From: a virus
Virus record (IMG/VR): IMGVR_UViG_3300025418_000732
Location: 1 to 40,066 of that record
Strand: one strand, 5' to 3'
DNA length: 40,066 bases
In this document: piece after piece, positions 7,125 through 15,533 of the stretch
Position numbering within the stretch: position 1 is the first letter of the stretch
How the letters are laid out: each line of letters starts with the position of its first letter
Translations under genes and position numbers: made by a program
The notes under the pieces: model-generated
The model's database searches: none
Told to the model about the DNA's origin: nothing
What the model saw: the letters and a program-made list of their open reading frames with translations, nothing else

Positions 7125-9452
7125 ATGCCAACAGTAAGTCCAGCTCAAGAACGCTTAATGCAGGGCGTTGCACACAATCCCGCTTTCGCTAAGAAAGTGG
7201 GCATTCCCCAATCTGTTGGTAAAGAATTTGTTGGTGCTGATGAAGTGCCAGAAATTACTGACGATCCGATTCACGCATTGGTTCACCCAGATGATGGTGA
7301 CCCATGCTGGGAAGGTTACAAACAAGTGGGCATGAAGGAAAAGGGCGGCAAGCCCGTTCCTAATTGTGTGCCAGAAGATGATTCTGAAGCGTGGCAGAAA
7401 AAAGAAGGTAAGAACAAAAACGGCGGCTTGAATGAAAAAGGCCGTGAGTCTTACAACAAAGAGCATGGCGCTCATCTTAAAGCGCCCCAGCCCGAAGGCG
7501 GTCCGAGAAAAGAATCTTTTTGCGCTCGGATGCAGGGCATGAAAGAAAAGCTCACATCTGAAGAAACCAAACACGACCCAGATTCTAGGATTAATAAATC
7601 GCTTAGAAAATGGAAATGCAATGATGATGGTTTGGAGTCTGAAGTCATGCTGAATGATGAGGCTCAATTCCAATCTGCTGACACGTTACCCAAAGACCCT
7701 CAAGGTGGTCCTTTCACACGGGCAGCGGGGATTATGTTTGTCACGAATGACGGCGAAATCCTATTGATTCGGCGCGGTAATGGTGGAGATTATCCTGGCA
7801 CTTGGGCTGTTCCTGGGGGCCACCTCTGTGAGGGTGAATCCGATGAGCAAGCTGCAAGACGCGAGTGCAAAGAGGAAACGGGCATCGACTTCCAAGGCCC
7901 ACTGGAACGATTGCATGATGACGGGCAATTTGTCACGTTTCTTGCAAGAGGTGTGGAGAAGTTCCCCGTGCGACTCAACTATGAGTCAACCGGATACGAC
8001 TGGTGCAATCCAGATAACGCCCCCTCGCCCCTTCACCCAGGCCAAGCAGTTGCATTTCGAGTGGCCGGAGCTGGAACAGAATTAGATATTGCCCAGTTGA
8101 TGATGGAAGATATTCTTCCTAGTCCACAGCCCTATGCGAATATGCACTTGCTGAATATTCGCATTACGGGTACTGGTTTGGCGTATCGCAGCAAAATTGG
8201 TGAACACGTTTGGCGAGATGCCAGCTTGTATTTGAATCAAGAATTTGTTGACCGTTGTAATGGTTTGATGGTGATCATGGATCACCCAGACGGTTCTGTT
8301 TTGGATACAAAAGAATTTAAGGATCGAGCAATTGGCTCCATCATGTTGCCCTATATCAAGGGTGATGAGGTGTGGGGTATTGCGAAGATTTATGATGACA
8401 AGGCGATGGCTGAAATTTGCGAAGGCGATATTTCAACAAGTCCTGCGGTAGTATTTGACGAATTCAGTGGAAATACTACACTACGCACTGAGACTGGTGA
8501 GCCATTGCTTATAGAAGGTACTCCATTTCTTTTGGACCATATTGCGATTGTTACTAAATCGCATGGATCAAAAGGAGTGTGGGACAAAGGTGGCGATCCA
8601 GCCGGAGTTTTATTAACCAACCCTGAGGTGTCTGATATGACAGAGAAACTTGAGCCGAAGGCAGATGCCGCAGGCGATGCGTTTAGCACCATCCTGACCG
8701 AATTGAAAAAACTTTCAGTTCGCATGGATGCTATGGAAAATATGCCAGCTCCCCCGCTGGTGTCTGCCGCTGATAAAAAGCGTAAAGACGATGACGAATC
8801 CAAAATGGATGACGATGAGTCCAAAATGGACGATGACGATTCCAAAATGGATGATGACGACAAATATGTTGCTCGCAAAGGCGATGACGACATGAAGAAA
8901 AAAGACGATGACATGAAGAAAAAGAAGCGTAAAGACGCTGAAGGTTCTAATCCCCATGTTCATGGTCCTGCTGGCGAAATCAAGCCTGATGATGACGAAG
9001 ACATGAAGATGGACGATGACGAAGAAGAAGCAATGAAAGCTGACGAAGAAGAAGCCGCTATGGCTGATGCTCAAGCTCATTGCGACAGCGTCATGGCTGC
9101 ATTTGGCAAGTCTGCTGGCCGTCCTTTGAAGGGCGAAAACCTGATGGCTTATCGCAAGCGTCTGCTGCGCGGTGTTCAAGGCTATTCGGATAGCTGGAAG
9201 AATGTCGATCTGAAGTCCATCAAAGACAACGCCATGTTGGCTATTGCTGAAAAGCAAATCTACGCTGAAGCCTTGGCTGCTAGCAAAGCACCTGGCGCTT
9301 ATGCCGATGGTCAATTGATTGAGATGACTGAGCGTGATCGCGCTGGTCGTACCATCACCAAGTTCAAAGGTTCTATCTCTGCATGGCTGGATGACTTCAA
9401 GTTGCCCTCAATGCGTGTGACTGCCTTTAACCTCCCTAACAACCAACGCTAA
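7125..9452 (+). CDS. Fused Nudix / prohead protease (DUF2213) / scaffold
   Basis: The 775-aa multidomain protein begins with a motif common at the start of phage proteins (SPAQERLMQGVAHNPAFAKK). Residues about 55-170 are a basic region with FCARMQGMKEK and LRKWKC, recalling DUF6321. Next is a Nudix hydrolase domain (about 200-330) with a perfect Nudix box: G, then E after five residues, REC, EETG. A DUF2213-type prohead protease follows (about 345-485: VWRDASLYLNQEF, VIMDHPDG, STSPAVVFDEF, LDHIAIVTKSHG). The tail (505-775) carries alternating Asp and Lys runs and looks like scaffold. It should direct capsid assembly and maturation; the Nudix role is unknown. Confidence 0.8.
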   Translation: MPTVSPAQERLMQGVAHNPAFAKKVGIPQSVGKEFVGADEVPEITDDPIHALVHPDDGDPCWEGYKQVGMKEKGGKPVPNCVPEDDSEAWQKKEGKNKNGGLNEKGRESYNKEHGAHLKAPQPEGGPRKESFCARMQGMKEKLTSEETKHDPDSRINKSLRKWKCNDDGLESEVMLNDEAQFQSADTLPKDPQGGPFTRAAGIMFVTNDGEILLIRRGNGGDYPGTWAVPGGHLCEGESDEQAARRECKEETGIDFQGPLERLHDDGQFVTFLARGVEKFPVRLNYESTGYDWCNPDNAPSPLHPGQAVAFRVAGAGTELDIAQLMMEDILPSPQPYANMHLLNIRITGTGLAYRSKIGEHVWRDASLYLNQEFVDRCNGLMVIMDHPDGSVLDTKEFKDRAIGSIMLPYIKGDEVWGIAKIYDDKAMAEICEGDISTSPAVVFDEFSGNTTLRTETGEPLLIEGTPFLLDHIAIVTKSHGSKGVWDKGGDPAGVLLTNPEVSDMTEKLEPKADAAGDAFSTILTELKKLSVRMDAMENMPAPPLVSAADKKRKDDDESKMDDDESKMDDDDSKMDDDDKYVARKGDDDMKKKDDDMKKKKRKDAEGSNPHVHGPAGEIKPDDDEDMKMDDDEEEAMKADEEEAAMADAQAHCDSVMAAFGKSAGRPLKGENLMAYRKRLLRGVQGYSDSWKNVDLKSIKDNAMLAIAEKQIYAEALAASKAPGAYADGQLIEMTERDRAGRTITKFKGSISAWLDDFKLPSMRVTAFNLPNNQR
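8637..9452 (+). CDS. Possible nested in-frame scaffold protein
   Basis: Inside the fusion gene an in-frame ATG at 8637 (MTEKLEPKADAAGDAF) is preceded by a strong GAGGTG ribosome binding site 6 nt upstream. Initiation here would give a separate 271-aa scaffold: helix (NMPAPPLV region upstream), acidic and lysine-rich linker, and the conserved C-terminal part. The layout matches lambda C/Nu3, where the scaffold is made from an internal start of the protease gene. Whether the internal start is used is inferred. Confidence 0.45.
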   Translation: MTEKLEPKADAAGDAFSTILTELKKLSVRMDAMENMPAPPLVSAADKKRKDDDESKMDDDESKMDDDDSKMDDDDKYVARKGDDDMKKKDDDMKKKKRKDAEGSNPHVHGPAGEIKPDDDEDMKMDDDEEEAMKADEEEAAMADAQAHCDSVMAAFGKSAGRPLKGENLMAYRKRLLRGVQGYSDSWKNVDLKSIKDNAMLAIAEKQIYAEALAASKAPGAYADGQLIEMTERDRAGRTITKFKGSISAWLDDFKLPSMRVTAFNLPNNQR

Positions 9453-9462
9453 GAGGTAAACC

Positions 9463-10077
9463 ATGTCAGGTTCTATTGCTTTTAATCCGATGTTGACGAC
9501 CAACGCACAAGGTCTGTTCAACACCAACTCGGCTGGCTTCACTCAAGGTGATGCTCAAGACGATCCCGCAGTCAAGTTCTTCTTGGCTGGTGGTATTGTT
9601 ACTTCCTCGGCTTCTACTCCTTTGTGGGGCGGTCTGCCAATTTCGGAAGACATTCCTGCTGCTGCTACTCAACCTGGTACTAACACTTTAGGTTCCACCA
9701 TTGCGTTGGCTACTAATTTGGCTAACACCACAGGTATCTCGGTGTTCAACCAAGCCTACGGCGGCGTTACAACTCCTACCAGCACTGCTCCTCAGTTTGC
9801 TGCTGGTTCGAGCATTAACTACTACCGTTTCGGTTCTGGCGCTCGTATTCCTTTGCGAATCAACCCCGCATTGGTTTCTTTGGACGGTGGTCTGATTACA
9901 CAACAAGTGTCTTGGGACTACACCGCTCAATGGATTACCACCTATGATGGTACTAACGCATTCCCTGTGCGTATCCTGAACATCAGCACTACCGGCAATA
10001 AGACTGTTAGCTATAACAGTGGCACTGGTGCTGTGAACTGGATTTACACAGAAGCTGTGGCTGTGTGCCTGATCTAA
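9463..10077 (+). CDS. Probable head decoration or stabilisation protein
   Basis: The 204-aa product is rich in Thr, Ser, Gly and Ala, with few charged residues and no transmembrane segment, and looks mainly beta. It sits between the protease/scaffold and the major capsid protein, where decoration (cement) proteins often lie. RBS AAGAGGTAAACC precedes ATG 9463. High-GC, regular codon use matches the adjacent capsid gene, consistent with high expression. No motif fixes the assignment; it is positional. Confidence 0.5.
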   Translation: MSGSIAFNPMLTTNAQGLFNTNSAGFTQGDAQDDPAVKFFLAGGIVTSSASTPLWGGLPISEDIPAAATQPGTNTLGSTIALATNLANTTGISVFNQAYGGVTTPTSTAPQFAAGSSINYYRFGSGARIPLRINPALVSLDGGLITQQVSWDYTAQWITTYDGTNAFPVRILNISTTGNKTVSYNSGTGAVNWIYTEAVAVCLI

Positions 10078-10100
10078 TTAACTAAGAAAGGAACACAATC

Positions 10101-11126
10101 ATGTCCGGATTTGCACCGTCATTCATTACCGCCAACCCCCACTTCATGATGCCTGAACTCATCATGCAGTACAGCTTGGCATCTGGCGCTTTCACAACCT
10201 TGGCTGGTGAAAACCCCATGCCTCGTTTGGGCGAAAGCGATCTGTACGTCTATGCGAAAAAGATTCAACTGACCACTCAAGTTCAGGCAAATCAATCGCA
10301 AGTCAACCAACTGCCTAGCGCATCGGTCATCCCTTCGATGATCAGCACTGCTACTTACCGTATGCAGACTCGCGCTCAGTACGATGGTTTCGATGAAGCT
10401 GCAACCTCGCACTGGGGTTACTCTTTGCCCGAAGCCATGCGTCTGGCTGCTCGTCAAGGTATTGCTCAACAAATGCGTAATGCTTTGTTGTACGGCTTTA
10501 ACCCTGCCAACGGCGAAGGCTTGATCAACACTTCCGGCGCTACAACCGCTTCGCTGGGTGCTGACTCTAACGGCAACACTGGTTACAGCACATGGGATTC
10601 GGGCCAACTGGCTCAGTTCTTGTTGAACCTGATTGGTGCTTTGAAGGTTCGTACCCTGCAAATCGGCCAACCTTTGCGTTTGGTGTTCTTGGCTCCTCAA
10701 CGCTTCATTAGCCAAATTTCTTATTCTGGCGTGGTGTCTTTGACTCAGTTCCAACGTATTGGTGCTGGTGTTGAAACCGCTGCTGGTTTGGTTGAAACTG
10801 TGGCTAAATGGGCGGGTGGTGATGACATCAGCTTCGCTGCTGATGACACACTGATCGGCCAAGGCGCTGGTGGTACTGATGCTATCTTGTTGATCGCTCC
10901 CGAACTCAAGATTCCTAAGGCCAACAACAAGATCAACACCAACGTGTTTGCTCAATTGACGCCTAACCAAACTGCTACTTCTTTGATGTTGACAGACGTT
11001 TCGGCTCCTACCGAAATTCCTACTCCCATCCCTGATGGCGGCATCACTACGCTGTACACAATGCGTTCGACTTCTGGCTGGGGTATCCGCCCTGAAGCAC
11101 TGACCATTTTGTCTGCTGCATATTGA
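10101..11126 (+). CDS. Major capsid protein (DUF2184 type)
   Basis: The 341-aa product resembles the DUF2184 capsid family as I recall it: N-terminal FMMPELIMQYSLASGAF, then RTRAQ-like MQTRAQYDGFDEA, LPEAMRLAARQGIAQQMR and a later RFISQISYSGVVSL. It should build the HK97-fold shell. RBS AAAGGAAC lies upstream of ATG 10101, and a strong terminator follows its stop at 11144, as expected for a heavily expressed structural gene. The protease in the upstream fusion gene probably matures it. Confidence 0.85.
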   Translation: MSGFAPSFITANPHFMMPELIMQYSLASGAFTTLAGENPMPRLGESDLYVYAKKIQLTTQVQANQSQVNQLPSASVIPSMISTATYRMQTRAQYDGFDEAATSHWGYSLPEAMRLAARQGIAQQMRNALLYGFNPANGEGLINTSGATTASLGADSNGNTGYSTWDSGQLAQFLLNLIGALKVRTLQIGQPLRLVFLAPQRFISQISYSGVVSLTQFQRIGAGVETAAGLVETVAKWAGGDDISFAADDTLIGQGAGGTDAILLIAPELKIPKANNKINTNVFAQLTPNQTATSLMLTDVSAPTEIPTPIPDGGITTLYTMRSTSGWGIRPEALTILSAAY

Positions 11127-11143
11127 TTTTTTAATCAATATAG

Positions 11144-11171
11144 AAAAAGCCCACTTCGGTGGGCTTTTTTT
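11144..11171 (+). terminator. Intrinsic terminator after the capsid gene
   Basis: The stem GCCCAC/GTGGGC (11149-11154 and 11159-11164) closes a TTCG tetraloop and is extended by A-T pairs. It is followed by seven T. This is a textbook intrinsic terminator. Confidence 0.92.
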
Positions 11172-11215
11172 ACGCCATAATATATCCGCTCAAGTGATGC
11201 TGAGTGCGTTTTTAA

Positions 11216-11265
11216 GAAGACCTCGGGCCAATCCCAAAAGGATTGGCGCATCACCCGAGGTCTTC
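11216..11265 (+). promoter_or_regulatory. Nested double hairpin in a 5' leader
   Basis: A 12-bp outer stem (GAAGACCTCGGG 11216-11227 with CCCGAGGTCTTC 11254-11265) encloses a 7-bp inner hairpin (CCAATCC 11228-11234 with GGATTGG 11240-11246). It lies between the capsid terminator and the start of the next gene and has no T-run, so it is not a terminator. It may be a structured leader or a processing or regulatory RNA. Confidence 0.75.
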
Positions 11266-11282
11266 ACCCAATGGGGAAAATC

Positions 11283-11798
11283 ATGCCTAAACTGTATATT
11301 GCCAATTGCTCTAAGCAAGAGTTCCACTTCACCTATATGTTGCCCGAAAATGCTCGTCCTTTTTCGCATCATATTCGTGCAGGTAGCCAAATCGAGCTGA
11401 ACCATAACCAAGATGAAACTGACCGAATCATCCAACAACACGCTGTGTATGGAATGATGGAAGTTGGTAAAGTTAAGAAAGGTTTTGGTGGTTTGGTTTA
11501 TCGTATGGATAAGCCAATTAGCGTTGAAGCCATTCAAAATGGATTTACTCAAAGTGAGCAAGAGCAGATTGACCGTGCGTTGCAAGCCCGTACTGTGACG
11601 GCGGTTGTGGCTGATAAGATGATGTCTGATCGGGCGCAAGAGCTGGGTCTGCGTCAAAAGGCAGCGTTGGAAGTTGAAGTTGTTGAAGAGTCAAAAGGTA
11701 TTACTGATACCAATGAGAATAAGTTCAACGAAACAATCACGGTTGTGAAAGACGGTGGCGCAGAACCCGCTAGACGTGGTCGCCCCCGTAAGTCATAA
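11283..11798 (+). CDS. Conserved head-region protein with basic tail
   Basis: I start the gene at ATG 11283 (MPKLYIANCSKQEFHF) because GGGGA lies 6 nt upstream; the in-frame ATG at 11271 overlaps that site. The protein is 171 aa and soluble, with a helical middle (SEQEQIDRALQARTVTAVVADKM). Its C-terminus is RRGRPRKS, which resembles an AT-hook and could bind DNA. It lies in its own transcription unit behind a structured leader and before another terminator. I know no function; a head-completion or DNA-contacting virion protein is possible. Confidence 0.6.
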   Translation: MPKLYIANCSKQEFHFTYMLPENARPFSHHIRAGSQIELNHNQDETDRIIQQHAVYGMMEVGKVKKGFGGLVYRMDKPISVEAIQNGFTQSEQEQIDRALQARTVTAVVADKMMSDRAQELGLRQKAALEVEVVEESKGITDTNENKFNETITVVKDGGAEPARRGRPRKS

Positions 11799-11841
11799 TC
11801 AAACTCTCCATTCCTTAAGGGTGATTCGCAGTTGCCCCTTT

Positions 11842-11872
11842 AAGCCCCACTCGTTGGGGCTTTCTTTTTTTT
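11842..11872 (+). terminator. Intrinsic terminator
   Basis: AAGCCCCA (11842-11849) pairs with TGGGGCTT (11855-11862) around CTCGT, followed by a T-rich run to 11872. It ends the transcript of the 11283 gene. Confidence 0.92.
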
Positions 11873-11888
11873 AAGTTGTGCCTACAAT
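11861..11888 (+). promoter_or_regulatory. Promoter-like element overlapping the terminator tail
   Basis: TACAAT (11883-11888) lies 6 nt before ATG 11895 with no ribosome binding site. TTTCTT (11861-11866) at 16-nt spacing is a weak -35. It follows the same pattern as the elements at 3101, 7090 and 16746. Confidence 0.3.
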
Positions 11889-11894
11889 AGCAAT

Positions 11895-12350
11895 ATGCCA
11901 GATTCAACACCAACTCTTACAGGCTTTGAAGCATGGGTATATGCCGTGATGGGTATACCTACTGCGGCGATGCCAGCAAATGACCCAGGCTTTGCGAATG
12001 CGTTTGCATTTGCTATGGCGTTGGTTCCAACAGAGATGGCGGCTATTGATACCAGCGGCATTATTTATACGGCCACTGTGTACAACTGGGGCGGCAGCCA
12101 AATCCTGCAATATCAGCAGGACCAAGGTGGTCAGACTTACTTTAGCAAGGCCAGAACGGCATACGGCATCAATAACTTTGTGGCCGGTGTGATTTCTGAG
12201 GCCAGCGACACGGGAACAAGCCAATCGTTGCAAATCGGCAAGGGATTGTCGAATATGGACTTGTTGAGCTTGCAGCGAGTCAAAGACCCGTATGGACGCC
12301 AAGCATTGGCGTATATGCAGTCTTTGGGTACTTTGTGGGGATTGACTTGA
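11895..12350 (+). CDS. Probable neck or head-completion protein
   Basis: The 151-aa product lacks charged clusters or membrane segments and reads as an alpha-rich soluble protein (FEAWVYAVMGIP, ANAFAFAMALVP, NMDLLSLQRVKDPYGRQALAYMQSLG). It starts the block between capsid and sheath genes, where neck and tail-completion proteins are encoded. ATG 11895 has no ribosome binding site and follows TACAAT by 6 nt. It overlaps the next gene by 16 nt. The assignment is positional. Confidence 0.5.
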   Translation: MPDSTPTLTGFEAWVYAVMGIPTAAMPANDPGFANAFAFAMALVPTEMAAIDTSGIIYTATVYNWGGSQILQYQQDQGGQTYFSKARTAYGINNFVAGVISEASDTGTSQSLQIGKGLSNMDLLSLQRVKDPYGRQALAYMQSLGTLWGLT

Positions 12351-12775
12351 CCAAGGTAAATATTGGCGTTGCATCAGATGCCGTATATCCGGATGGTAAG
12401 TCGTTGGTGAATGTTGCTAAAGAATTAGAGTCCAATTACGCTCTTTTTACTGCATTCGCATTGGATAATATGGGTTTGATCGCTGAAAGCGTTAGCCAAA
12501 GTTATGCCAAATCACTATTTTCTAATGATCGCCCTGATTTTTTGGGTGCTGATGTGGTGCTGAGTGACGAATTCCAGACGTATTTGCTGGAAGGAAAAGT
12601 CGAAACCAGCGGCAATGCCAAGGGCGATGTCCCTACAAAAGCGGCTTTGAAGGGTATTTACACCCAATATCAGAACGGTGAGCCTTTCTCTGTGGAGACT
12701 GGTGTACGCCGTGAATCGTTTATGGATACCTTGACGCTGTTCAAGAATTTGGCTGTTGAGGTGGATTATCAATAA
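12335..12775 (+). CDS. Probable neck or tail-completion protein
   Basis: The 146-aa protein probably starts at GTG 12335 (MGIDLTKVNIGVASDAVYPDGK), overlapping the previous gene by 16 nt; a TTG at 12347 is an alternative. Its position between capsid and sheath genes suggests a head-tail joining role. The motif SVETGVRRESFMDTLTLFKNLAVEVDY shows a conserved-looking charged end. It ends in TAATG overlapping the next start. I do not recognise a family. Confidence 0.5.
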   Translation: MGIDLTKVNIGVASDAVYPDGKSLVNVAKELESNYALFTAFALDNMGLIAESVSQSYAKSLFSNDRPDFLGADVVLSDEFQTYLLEGKVETSGNAKGDVPTKAALKGIYTQYQNGEPFSVETGVRRESFMDTLTLFKNLAVEVDYQ

Positions 12776-13773
12776 TGGCAACCGTATCTGAAACGATTGG
12801 CGCACCACAAGAGCTTGCTTCTGGCTTACAGCTCGGAACGACTACGCTCAGTCAAAATCAGACGTTGTCGTTTGTTTTGTATAGGCGATTGGTCCTGCCA
12901 GTAGATGGGTTTGTGTTTTGGGTCAAAGCCAGTTCTTTGAAGAAGAATCCTGAAGCTCTATACGACTTTACGACTTTTAATACGGGCAGCTTTAACTCGC
13001 CAGGCCAAAAGGTAAGGGCGTCTGATTCGTTTTCTATTCTTGGTAGTTTGCACTATTTCCAAGAAATTCATCAGGAAGAAGACACAACGTATACACGGCA
13101 ACTGGGGCTGTTCACATCGACTCAAGAGGTCAATGACTTTGCTCGTTTAATGCCGGATGAGTTGTACATCACCAATTTGCCGAATGGCACTAGAATTGCT
13201 TTCAATGGTCAAATTGGGCGTTATGACCAGGCGGGTCTGTGGCACTACAACGGCAGGGCTTTGTACAGCACTGAAGCCACTCAGATTTTAGACAGCCCAT
13301 CGCAGCTCAATACGCAGTTGCAGATTGTGAGCAACAGCTTGCCGATCTGGTTGTCGATGAGTACAGAGAGTTTGCCAATTTATCCAAGCTATCTGTCTGG
13401 CTTGAATATTTACCCGCCTTATGTGACGGCTGACATTACGGGGACCACGGCGATGGGGCAGTCGCCTGTTTATGGACCGTTATCAAGCCAATCACAATTA
13501 GTGACTGAGCAGATTAAATTTACTTTTTATGGTCTGAACAACAATGCGGTTTTGGATTTCCAGACCATGTTGTTGAACAACTCTTTGCCGGAAGATGCGG
13601 CGTATGGCGTGATGAATATGCCTGTGCCCATTGATGATAAGAAAGTGCAATCAGAGTTCCAAATCATTGCTCAGAAAAAGACAATGATCTTGCAGGTGAA
13701 CTATTACCAGTCACGGGCAAGGAACATCGCTAGACAATTAATTGAATACGCAGGAATTACTTTAACGCCGTAG
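12775..13773 (+). CDS. Structural protein of the neck/tail region (332 aa)
   Basis: The 332-aa product looks largely beta (GRALYSTEATQILDSPSQL, LSTSTE-like runs) with several aromatic residues (LHYFQEIHQEEDTTYTRQLG). The C-terminal part MTKTMILQVNYYQSRARNIARQ-like region (about 300-325) may form an interface helix. It is translationally coupled to the previous gene and precedes a strong promoter. Phages of this type have a protein of similar size here, but I cannot name its function; a tail-terminator or neck role is plausible. Confidence 0.5.
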   Translation: MATVSETIGAPQELASGLQLGTTTLSQNQTLSFVLYRRLVLPVDGFVFWVKASSLKKNPEALYDFTTFNTGSFNSPGQKVRASDSFSILGSLHYFQEIHQEEDTTYTRQLGLFTSTQEVNDFARLMPDELYITNLPNGTRIAFNGQIGRYDQAGLWHYNGRALYSTEATQILDSPSQLNTQLQIVSNSLPIWLSMSTESLPIYPSYLSGLNIYPPYVTADITGTTAMGQSPVYGPLSSQSQLVTEQIKFTFYGLNNNAVLDFQTMLLNNSLPEDAAYGVMNMPVPIDDKKVQSEFQIIAQKKTMILQVNYYQSRARNIARQLIEYAGITLTP

Positions 13774-13776
13774 TCT

Positions 13777-13804
13777 TTGACATAAGCGTAATAAGCCCTA
13801 AAAT
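13777..13804 (+). promoter_or_regulatory. Sigma70-like promoter before the sheath operon
   Basis: TTGACA (13777-13782), a 16-nt spacer and TAAAAT (13799-13804) match the consensus well, just downstream of the 12775 gene. It would produce a leader of about 27 nt carrying GGAG before ATG 13838. Confidence 0.6.
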
Positions 13805-13837
13805 CTCTATACCCAACCTTTTATCTGGAGTTCTATC

Positions 13838-14206
13838 ATGTCCATTGGTCCACTTGCAGCGACAGTAGCCGTTTATAACAACGGCACAGCATCTGTTCAA
13901 AAACCCGCACAACTTGACGTAGCAGGTAACTTAATTGTTGGTAAAGGTCTGAAGACCGCCAAGAATTTGACCACCAGCACTGTGGTTAAAGCCTCCGCTG
14001 GTCGTGTTGCTCGTATCAGCGTTATTGTTGCTGGTAGCACCACTGGCACTATCAATGACGTTGCCACCACTGGCGGCGCAGCTACTGCCAATGAAATCGC
14101 AGTGGTTGCTAACACTGTTGGCGTTTATGATATTGATATGCCTTGCGCTACTGGCATCGTGTTTGTGCCTGGCACTGGCATGACCGCTGTTGTCTCTTAC
14201 TCTTAA
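13838..14206 (+). CDS. Small beta-rich virion protein
   Basis: The 122-aa product is rich in Val, Thr, Gly and Ala, alternating beta-strand segments (VVKASAGRVARISVIVAGST), and lacks a membrane segment. It is preceded by the best promoter in the window and by GGAG, so it is probably abundant. It resembles the 36054-36398 protein in overall type (small, ANA-rich, Val/Thr repeats), suggesting an Ig-like or cement-type fold. Whether it decorates the head or the tail cannot be told. Confidence 0.5.
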   Translation: MSIGPLAATVAVYNNGTASVQKPAQLDVAGNLIVGKGLKTAKNLTTSTVVKASAGRVARISVIVAGSTTGTINDVATTGGAATANEIAVVANTVGVYDIDMPCATGIVFVPGTGMTAVVSYS

Positions 14207-14225
14207 TCTTATCTAGGGGGCTTTC

Positions 14226-15521
14226 ATGCCGAATATCGTTACCGTATCGGTGAGCCAGCAGGTGGCGTCAGCCCCCTCTATGCTCCAACAAACTGGTGCG
14301 TTGATCTCTCAAGGGGCAACCACCTTGGCAAATGGCGGTACACAATTGCTGACTCAAATCAGCGATTTGACTGCCATCTTGAAGACGCCAATTAATATTG
14401 CCAGCATTAGCTGGTCTGCTGGGGTTGTGACCGTTAATACGGTTTCTGCTCACACAATCCCTACTGGTCAAGTTGTTCAAGGAACAATCGCTGGCGCTGC
14501 GCCAAGCGGTTATGACGGCACATTCGCTTGTACTGGTGTTACAACGACTCAGTTTACTTATCCTTTGGCAAGTAACCCTGGTTCGGAAACAAATCTGGGT
14601 ACATTTATTTTGGCCGATGTCGCCATGCTGACCGCAATGGCAACCACTTATTTCGGCCAAGGCGGAAATAACGGCGTTTATGTTTTAGAATTGGGTACAG
14701 GTGGTACGGCTGCTGGCGTATCGTCTCTGTCAACTTATTTGCAAAACCCCAGCATTAAGTTTTATAGCTATCTGTTCCCCTCGAATTGGGACACTGAAAC
14801 AACAGCTCCGACTCTTACCAAGCAGTACTCAAATACAACTTCGCAAACTTACTTCTTTGTTACCACGACCACGGCGACTTACTCAAACTGGATTAATATC
14901 AAGTCTGTTTTTGCGATGTTGCAAAGCCCTTCGGCTCCAAGCACTGAATTTAGTGCTGCTGCGGTATTCCAAGCTACTTTGGCTTATAACCCCAGCGCAT
15001 CTAATCTGGCTTCGCCTTTGGCATTTAGCTATCTGTATGGTGTAACGCCTTATGTGTTGACCAACTCCTTGCAGACTACACTGAAGGCTGCTGGCGTTAA
15101 CTGGGTGAGTACTGGCGCTCAAGGTGGTATTAGCAATACGTTGGTTCTGTGGGGAACCACAATGGATGTGAATCCTTGGAACTACTGGTACTCTGTGGAC
15201 TGGACAGCTATTAATGTGGCCGAGTTTTTGGCTGCTGCTGTGATCAACGGCTCCAATAGTCCTACCAATCCTTTGTATTACAACCAAGCTGGTATCAATA
15301 CTTTGCAAAAGGTTGCTCAAGCTACTGTCAACAATGGCATCAGCTTTGGCTTGATCTTGTCTCCCGCCAAAGTTGTTGCAGTTCCATTTAGCACATACGT
15401 TAAACAGCACCCAGGCGATTATTCCACTGGTACTTATAACGGTTTGTCTTGCACTTTTGTTCCATTGCGTGGGTTCGAGTCGATCACGATCTATCTCACC
15501 GCCTCGAACATCCCCGCTTAA
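14226..15521 (+). CDS. Contractile tail sheath protein (DUF3383 type)
   Basis: The 431-aa product has sheath features as I recall for the DUF3383 family: N-terminal VTVSVSQQVASAPSMLQQTGALIS, mid AMLTAMATTYFGQGGNNGVYVLELG, and C-terminal FEAITIYLTASNIPA-like closing strand. Residues about 57-110 (SISWSAGVVTVNTVSAHTIPTGQ, AGAAPSGYDGTF) look like an Ig-like or beta insertion found in many phage structural proteins. The sheath contracts to drive the tube through the envelope. It is paired with the tube gene 12 nt downstream. Confidence 0.85.
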   Translation: MPNIVTVSVSQQVASAPSMLQQTGALISQGATTLANGGTQLLTQISDLTAILKTPINIASISWSAGVVTVNTVSAHTIPTGQVVQGTIAGAAPSGYDGTFACTGVTTTQFTYPLASNPGSETNLGTFILADVAMLTAMATTYFGQGGNNGVYVLELGTGGTAAGVSSLSTYLQNPSIKFYSYLFPSNWDTETTAPTLTKQYSNTTSQTYFFVTTTTATYSNWINIKSVFAMLQSPSAPSTEFSAAAVFQATLAYNPSASNLASPLAFSYLYGVTPYVLTNSLQTTLKAAGVNWVSTGAQGGISNTLVLWGTTMDVNPWNYWYSVDWTAINVAEFLAAAVINGSNSPTNPLYYNQAGINTLQKVAQATVNNGISFGLILSPAKVVAVPFSTYVKQHPGDYSTGTYNGLSCTFVPLRGFESITIYLTASNIPA

Positions 15522-15533
15522 GGAGAATAAGAA

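Noticed and set aside
10119-11138. 339-aa antisense ORF across the capsid gene
   Set aside because: It is the mirror of a GC-rich, codon-biased gene; its composition (Ser, Arg, Gln rich) and lack of start signals mark it as a shadow.
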